Assembly: GCF_025802015.1 (NCBI RefSeq)
Contig: NZ_JAOYFC010000002.1
Location: 124,001 to 188,000 of the forward strand
Length of the DNA: 64,000 bases
Source of the DNA: Falsihalocynthiibacter halioticoli
GTDB taxonomy: Bacteria > Pseudomonadota > Alphaproteobacteria > Rhodobacterales > Rhodobacteraceae
Direction of reading: 5' to 3'
Made by a program: the position numbers and the translations under genes. This document shows, piece by piece, positions 59,084 to 64,000 of the stretch. Position 1 is the stretch's first letter. Each line of letters starts with the position of its first letter. A model generated the notes under the pieces. It was not told the origin of the DNA. It was given only the letters and a program-made list of their open reading frames with translations, and made no database searches.

Positions 59084-59718
59084 GCCTCGAAATTAGTTCT
59101 CTAATTACGGCATTTGTCATGCTGTTTGTGGTGATCGACCCTATCGGGCTCGCTCCGCTCTACATGACAATGACCCGTGGCATGCGCGTTGAGAAACGCC
59201 GCAAAATCGCGATCCGCGCTTGCGTAACTGCTGTCGGAATTCTGACCCTGTTCGGGCTCTTTGGCGAAGCCGTGCTTGGATTTGTCGGCATTTCCATGCC
59301 TGCGTTCCGCATTGCGGGGGGTGTCCTTTTGTTCCTAACGGCTCTCGAAATGCTGTTTGACAAGCGCGCCAAACGGCGCGGCGATCAAGCCGCTGAGGCC
59401 ACGGCCGACGAAGATGACGACGACCCCTCGATTTTCCCATTGGCGACCCCGTTGCTCGCTGGTCCGGGATCGATCGCGACGATGATCCTTTTGGTGGGGC
59501 AAGCAGAGACAGCCATGGGCGTTATTGCCGTTCATGCGGTAATGATCTCGGTCATCCTCTGTGCCATGCTGATGTTTCTGGCATCTGTACCGATTGAACG
59601 CGCGCTTGGCCCAACTGGCATCAATGTTCTCAGCCGCCTACTTGGGATGTTGCTGGCTGCATTGGCTATTCAGTTTATCCTCGACGGGTTTACCAACTAC
59701 ACCCACAGTGTTTTCTAG
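59080..59718 (+). CDS. MarC family integral membrane protein
   Basis: A 212-residue inner-membrane protein with six hydrophobic segments. It begins ISSLITAFVMLFVVIDPIGL, then FGLFGEAVLGFVGISMPAFR and FPLATPLLAGPGSIATMILL, the family hallmarks. Its function is not known. The start is a TTG at 59080 that overlaps the ABC-F stop as TTGA, with GGAGAAGG before it. It is followed 34 bases on by the aspartic protease gene in the same direction. Confidence 0.9.
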   Translation: MSLEISSLITAFVMLFVVIDPIGLAPLYMTMTRGMRVEKRRKIAIRACVTAVGILTLFGLFGEAVLGFVGISMPAFRIAGGVLLFLTALEMLFDKRAKRRGDQAAEATADEDDDDPSIFPLATPLLAGPGSIATMILLVGQAETAMGVIAVHAVMISVILCAMLMFLASVPIERALGPTGINVLSRLLGMLLAALAIQFILDGFTNYTHSVF

Positions 59719-59752
59719 AAACGGTTTTATGACCACATGACTGGAGCGCCCT

Positions 59753-60328
59753 ATGTCCAGCGATGATCTTCCACGCCTGATTTACCTAATAATTCTCGGG
59801 GGAGCTGTGCTGAGCTGGTTCATCGCGGGAAACCGCCAGAGCATGAGCAAAACCATGCAGCAAGCTATTGTCTGGCTACTGATATTCGTTGGCGTGGTGG
59901 CGGGCATTGGCCTGTTTCAAGAGATCCGTGATGACCACAAAACCCAAATCTCAACTGATGGCGAGACGGTCACGCTTACACGGCAGTCAGACGGGCATTT
60001 CTATGCCACAGCCGAAGTCAATGGCATGCCAATAGATTTTCTCGTAGACACGGGCGCAACCGATATTGTGCTCACACTTCAAGATGCAGAGAAGCTCGGG
60101 TTTGCGCGCGAGGATTTGCATTTCCTAGGCAGCGCTCAAACCGCTAATGGTTCCGTCAAGACCGCACGCATCCGCCTTGACAGTGTTCAACTCGAAACTC
60201 ACGAAGCCCGTGATATCCGCGCGTTTGTCAACGAAGGCGCGCTTTCGATTTCGCTTCTGGGAATGGAATATCTTGAAGGGTTTTCGCGCATTGAGATCGC
60301 AGGAAACCGCATGATCCTGTCGCCCTAG
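59753..60328 (+). CDS. Membrane-anchored clan AA aspartic protease (TIGR02281 type)
   Basis: A 191-residue protein with two N-terminal membrane segments (LPRLIYLIILGGAVLSWFIA and MQQAIVWLLIFVGVVAGIGL) and a periplasmic retropepsin-like domain. The active site motif is FLVDTGATDIVL, matching a single-domain aspartic protease that dimerises. LGSAQTANGSVKTARIRLDS and SLLGMEYLEGFSRIEI complete the fold. Its natural substrate is not known. It converges with holC. Confidence 0.9.
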   Translation: MSSDDLPRLIYLIILGGAVLSWFIAGNRQSMSKTMQQAIVWLLIFVGVVAGIGLFQEIRDDHKTQISTDGETVTLTRQSDGHFYATAEVNGMPIDFLVDTGATDIVLTLQDAEKLGFAREDLHFLGSAQTANGSVKTARIRLDSVQLETHEARDIRAFVNEGALSISLLGMEYLEGFSRIEIAGNRMILSP

Positions 60329-60334
60329 TTGCGA

Positions 60335-60796
60335 TTATTTGCTCTCGGCCTTTTTCGCCCAAGAGCCCGTTTCTTCGGACCAATAAACAGCCTTAACACC
60401 CTCGCCCGTCAGGGATTTCCACTGCGCGCGCGCACGGTCCACATCTTCGGGCTTGTTGCCATCAAACAGGATACTAACCCGCTGCATCGCTTCGGCGTCT
60501 TGCTTGGTTACTTCGGCGCCATCAACGGCAATGACACTGGTGGCACCGTTTTCGCTCTCTGCTTTAAACGTTAGGAGTATCGGCTGATCGGCATCATGAT
60601 CACCGCCCACGACTCCGTGGGGCAGAAATCCGTCGTTCCGCTCGCTCCAAAGTGCCGTATCGAGATGGGAAAGGTATTGCGGGTCTTGACCACGCACAGC
60701 AACGCGCCACCCCGCTTGAAGCGATTTTTCAAGCAGGGTGTAAAGCGTTGAAACCAATGGTTTCTGTGTAACGTGGTAGAAATAAACCTCCCCCAT
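60335..60796 (-). CDS. holC: DNA polymerase III subunit chi
   Basis: A 153-residue accessory subunit of the DNA polymerase III clamp loader that links it to single-strand-binding protein. MGEVYFYHVTQKPLVSTLYT and DTALWSERNDGFLPHGVVGG are family marks, with RVSILFDGNKPEDVDRARAQ near the end. It starts eight bases after the pepA stop, in the same direction, an arrangement also common in other proteobacteria. Confidence 0.94.
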   Translation of the reverse strand: MGEVYFYHVTQKPLVSTLYTLLEKSLQAGWRVAVRGQDPQYLSHLDTALWSERNDGFLPHGVVGGDHDADQPILLTFKAESENGATSVIAVDGAEVTKQDAEAMQRVSILFDGNKPEDVDRARAQWKSLTGEGVKAVYWSEETGSWAKKAESK

Positions 60797-60804
60797 TTTC
60801 GCGC

Positions 60805-62271
60805 CTATGTCTCGAAGCGGTCGCGAACCAGACGGTCAAGCGCCATAACGCCCCAGCCCGTTGCCCCCGCTGGCGCAAAGGCCGACTCGCCAGATACCTG
60901 AGCAACACCGGCAATATCGAGGTGAATCCAGGGCGTTTCGTCCTTGATGAACCGTTGCAGGAATTGCGCCGCCGTGATCGATCCCGCCGCACGTCCGCCG
61001 ATATTTTTCAAATCTGCCTTACGCGACTTCAGGAGCTTGTCATAGCTCGACCCAAGCGGCATCCGCCAAGCGCCCTCACCTTCAAGCTTCGCAGCCTTCA
61101 GGAAATTATCGCAGAATTTATCGTCGTTGGAGAACACACCCGCGTTGTCATGTCCAAGCCCGATGATGATCGCGCCAGTGAGCGTCGCAAGATCTACGAT
61201 CGCGGAAGGTTTGAATGTTTCCTGCGCATACCAGAGCACATCGCACAGCACGAGCCGCCCCTCGGCGTCGGTATTGAGGACTTCAATCGTATCGCCCTTC
61301 ATGGAGGTAATGATATCCCCCGGACGCATCGCTTTGCCGTCCGGCATATTCTCGACAATACCAACGAGGCCAACAACATTCGCCTTTGCTTTGCGCAGGG
61401 CGAGCGTGCGCATAACACCGGAAACAACCCCCGCGCCGCCCATGTCCATGGTCATATCTTCCATGCCAGCGGACGGTTTGATCGAAATGCCACCCGTATC
61501 AAAGACAACACCCTTGCCGACAAGTGCGAGCGGAGCTTCATCACCACCGCCATTCCATTTCATGACCACAACCTTGGAGGGGCTTTCGCTGCCTTGACCA
61601 ACAGCAAGAAGCGCGCCCATGCCAAGTTTCTCAAGCTCTGCTTCCTCAAGGATTTCAACCTCAAGGCCGAGTTCCTGCATCGCTGCAAGACGCGCGGCAA
61701 AATCATCCGTCGTAAGAACGTTGGAGGGCTCGTTCACCAAATCACGGGTGAAGAACACACCTTCCGCAACAGCCGCCATCGGTGCCGCTTTCGCGGCCAC
61801 TTCTTCGGGCTTAGCCACATGGAACCGTACCTCACCCAAATCTTTACCGTCGCCAGTTTTATGCGCATCGAATGTATAGGCACGCAGCGCAATGCCCAGT
61901 GAAATCTCTGCGGCCTTGCCAATATTGCCTGCACAGACAAGCGCGCCCGCTTCACCAAGCGATTTGCCGATTAAGGCGCCTGCTTTACGTGCGGCGTCCA
62001 CACTTGGGCGACGAGGAAGGCGAATGACGTGCACCGCCTCTGCTTTCAGCCCCGTCGGGAAAGACATTTCGAGCCCCTCGCCCTCTTTGAGCTTTTCGAA
62101 ACGTTCGCTTTCCTGCAGACGGCCCAGCGCCCCTTTGGTCAGGCGGTTGAGTCTGCGAACCGAGCGATCCATCCGCCCTTGCGGTTCCAGAAATACGACA
62201 ACACGCCCCGGAAATTCGGCGATTTCATCAAGATTGGTTTCGTCAAAAAAGAGGGAAACGGGCGTTGTCAT
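60805..62271 (-). CDS. pepA: Leucyl aminopeptidase PepA
   Basis: A 488-residue M17 cytosolic aminopeptidase that removes N-terminal residues using two metal ions. The signature NTDAEGRLVL is present, with GKGVVFDTGGISIKPS and DMGGAGVVSGVMRTLAL carrying other metal and active-site residues. The N-terminal third is the usual M17 domain. It is upstream of holC in an operon and divergent from lptF. Some PepA proteins also bind DNA, but nothing here shows it. Confidence 0.96.
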   Translation of the reverse strand: MTTPVSLFFDETNLDEIAEFPGRVVVFLEPQGRMDRSVRRLNRLTKGALGRLQESERFEKLKEGEGLEMSFPTGLKAEAVHVIRLPRRPSVDAARKAGALIGKSLGEAGALVCAGNIGKAAEISLGIALRAYTFDAHKTGDGKDLGEVRFHVAKPEEVAAKAAPMAAVAEGVFFTRDLVNEPSNVLTTDDFAARLAAMQELGLEVEILEEAELEKLGMGALLAVGQGSESPSKVVVMKWNGGGDEAPLALVGKGVVFDTGGISIKPSAGMEDMTMDMGGAGVVSGVMRTLALRKAKANVVGLVGIVENMPDGKAMRPGDIITSMKGDTIEVLNTDAEGRLVLCDVLWYAQETFKPSAIVDLATLTGAIIIGLGHDNAGVFSNDDKFCDNFLKAAKLEGEGAWRMPLGSSYDKLLKSRKADLKNIGGRAAGSITAAQFLQRFIKDETPWIHLDIAGVAQVSGESAFAPAGATGWGVMALDRLVRDRFET

Positions 62272-62399
62272 ATATTACTCCTGATGCAGTTGTTGCTCAT
62301 TGGTAGCTTCTTGTTCCGACCAACACCAGATAGCAGTTTTCCCGCCGATAAGAATCCGATACCTTTCGTTGGATTATTGATTTGTCCATTGGAGCGAGT

Positions 62400-63524
62400 G
62401 TGGCGAGATTCGACAGATATGTTCTGACCCAACTGCTTGTGTTTTTTGGGTTTTTCTCGTTGGTACTCGTCCTTGTATACTGGGTAAACCGCGCCGTATC
62501 GCTGTTTGACCAACTTATCGCGAGCGGCTCCTCCGCGGGCGTGTTCCTAGAATTTACCGCTCTTACCCTGCCGCGCGTGATTCTTCTGGTCTTGCCGTTC
62601 TCGGCATTTGTCGGAACGCTCTATGCGATCAACCGCCTAAGTTCGGAAAGCGAGTTGGTCGTGGTGCAATCTTCTGGCTATAGCCCATATCGCATGGCGC
62701 GGCCCGTTTTTGTTTTTGGCGCTATCGTCGCATTGATGATGGGGGTTCTCGCCAATTTTCTTGTTCCGATTGCCCATGGCCAACTTGATGATCGCCGCGC
62801 AGATATGGCGCAAAACGTGACGGCGAAAATCCTTGTTGATGGCACCTTTCTGCATCCAACCAAGGGCGTAACGCTTTATATCCGCAATATTTCACCGGAG
62901 GGCGCGCTTTCGGATGTGTTCTTGTCAGACGCTCGTTCACCTGGTGTCCGTACATCCTATTCGGCTAAACGGGCCTTGATTGTCGACGACGAAGAAGGGC
63001 CAAAACTTCTTATGTTTGATGGGATAGCCCAGAGCTTGCGCGCCGAAGCCCAGCGTTTGTTTACCACCCGGTTTGACGATCTGGTGTTTGATATCTCCGA
63101 TCTTACCGGTTCACCACGCCGCTCCACGCGCCGCATCCAAGAACTCTCTACGCTTGAGCTTTTGAACCCAACGCCCAAGCTTGAGAAGGAAACCAGAAGC
63201 AAAGCAACGCGCATGCTATACCAAGGGCACCAGCGGATTGTTCAGCCGCTCTCTGCAATTTCGACAGTGCTGTTAGCCTTCTCCTGTCTCCTACTTGGTA
63301 ACTACAGCCGCTTCGGGCTTTGGCCGCAGATTGTTCTTGCGATCACGCTTTTGATCATCACCAAAGTTGTCGAGACAGCGACAGTTGACTTGGCCCAGCA
63401 ATCCACAGCGCATTGGCCGGCGGCTTATCTTACCGTCGTTGTCGGGCTATTACTGGCTCTCTTGAATTTGTGGATCGCGGCCAACCCGAATGTGGTAAAG
63501 CGCGTGAAAAGGCGAATGGCATGA
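62400..63524 (+). CDS. lptF: LPS export permease LptF
   Basis: A 374-residue inner-membrane protein of the LptBFG complex, which extracts lipopolysaccharide from the inner membrane. It has three membrane segments at the start (LTQLLVFFGFFSLVLVLVYW), a periplasmic jellyroll domain, and three more at the end (IVLAITLLIITKVVETATVD). The conserved coupling region is INRLSSESELVVVQSSGYSP. The start is GTG 62400 with GGAGCG before it. It overlaps lptG by four bases and is divergent from pepA. Confidence 0.94.
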   Translation: MARFDRYVLTQLLVFFGFFSLVLVLVYWVNRAVSLFDQLIASGSSAGVFLEFTALTLPRVILLVLPFSAFVGTLYAINRLSSESELVVVQSSGYSPYRMARPVFVFGAIVALMMGVLANFLVPIAHGQLDDRRADMAQNVTAKILVDGTFLHPTKGVTLYIRNISPEGALSDVFLSDARSPGVRTSYSAKRALIVDDEEGPKLLMFDGIAQSLRAEAQRLFTTRFDDLVFDISDLTGSPRRSTRRIQELSTLELLNPTPKLEKETRSKATRMLYQGHQRIVQPLSAISTVLLAFSCLLLGNYSRFGLWPQIVLAITLLIITKVVETATVDLAQQSTAHWPAAYLTVVVGLLLALLNLWIAANPNVVKRVKRRMA

Positions 63525-64000
63525 CGCTTTATCTTTATATCGGGCGTAAATTCTTAAAGATTTTTCTGGGTGTGTTTGCCGGTTTCTATGGCATTGCGTT
63601 CCTACTTGATATTGTTGAACAGGTACGCCAGTTCTCCGGGACAGGCGTTTCGATCGCCGAAATATTGCATCTCGCACTCCTGAAAACCCCCGAGGCGATG
63701 TATGCCATTCTGCCGCTGGTGATGATCCTTGCGACCCTTGCGCTTTTCCTCGGGTTGGCACGCAGCAGCGAACTTGTGGTGATCCGCGCATCCGGTCGCT
63801 CCGCAATCCGAAGCCTCGCCTCTCCTGTGATCGTCGCGCTTTTTATCGGCGTTGTGAGCGTTGCGGCCTATAACCCAATTGTAGCGACAACAAAGCAGCA
63901 GTACGAAAAGGTCGCGCAATCGCATCGCCAAACGCAACAAAATACAATGTCCGTAAGTTCAGAGGGCTTGTGGCTTCGGCAGGTCTCGGAGACTCAACAA
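63521..64000 (+). CDS. lptG: LPS export permease LptG, N-terminal part
   Basis: The first 160 residues of LptG, cut by the end of the window. Its ATG overlaps the lptF stop (ATGA). It starts MTLYLYIGRKFLKIFLGVFA, with the family segments LKTPEAMYAILPLVMILATL and GLARSSELVVIRASGRSAIR, and breaks off in the periplasmic domain. It pairs with LptF as the other half of the LPS exporter. Confidence 0.93.
   Translation, partial: MTLYLYIGRKFLKIFLGVFAGFYGIAFLLDIVEQVRQFSGTGVSIAEILHLALLKTPEAMYAILPLVMILATLALFLGLARSSELVVIRASGRSAIRSLASPVIVALFIGVVSVAAYNPIVATTKQQYEKVAQSHRQTQQNTMSVSSEGLWLRQVSETQQ

Overview
The window looks like the chromosome of an alphaproteobacterium of the Rhodobacteraceae (Roseobacter group). 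This rests on family content, not on a database search. The markers are a circularly permuted two-piece-type tmRNA gene, a trgA-trgB-cysK cluster as known from Rhodobacter, an alphaproteobacterial ATPase inhibitor zeta subunit (DUF1476), a homocysteine methyltransferase with a separate corrinoid protein (a split methionine synthase type), an RNase E with a large acidic insert, and an NtrC-type regulator that has lost the sigma-54 contact motif. Most of the window is housekeeping sequence in short, tightly overlapping operons.

Layout, left to right. 1-5.5 kb: the end of an ArgE-type deacetylase, a DUF1989 protein, and a ferric-siderophore ABC importer whose binding protein is divergent from its permeases and ATPase. 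5.8-15.3 kb: a catabolic island for unsaturated uronic-acid sugars. A minus-strand operon (TRAP binding protein, fused TRAP permease, DUF2264 protein, AGE-family epimerase, KduI) faces a plus-strand GH88 hydrolase and a LacI regulator. Matching odd-centred palindromes precede the TRAP operon and lacI, with a related one before GH88. 15.4-17.2 kb: a decayed stretch with a broken AraC regulator and a broken DUF1254-family gene, ending near a tRNA-Ser. 17.7-23.8 kb: alaX, an MscS-type channel, cysK, trgB and trgA. 23.9-29.9 kb: acuI, tmRNA, DUF6500, chrA, sspB, fumC, DUF4169 and a ribbon-helix-helix protein. 29.9-32.9 kb: a P450 with a membrane alpha/beta hydrolase, then a TusA-like protein.

32.9-48.8 kb: rne with a long leader, dctBD, purC-purS-purQ, the DUF1476 gene, the bmt/corrinoid/DUF1638 methyl-transfer cluster, sufE, a lipoprotein, rnd and purN-purM. 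49-57 kb: a CAT-anticodon tRNA, a sensor kinase facing a metallo-beta-lactamase-fold hydrolase, tRNA-Asn, divergent katG/oxyR, a VOC protein, a possible 57-residue small protein, a TfoX C-terminal-domain protein and ndk. 57.2-64 kb: an ABC-F ATPase, MarC, a membrane-anchored aspartic protease, holC, pepA and lptF-lptG, with lptG cut by the window end.

The most coherent system is the uronide island. TRAP import, a cytoplasmic GH88 hydrolase (no signal peptide seen) and KduI would bring in an unsaturated uronide, release the 4-deoxy-uronate and isomerise it. The DUF2264 and AGE proteins in the same operon have no assigned step and are the real unknowns. No CRISPR array, intact insertion sequence or prophage was seen.
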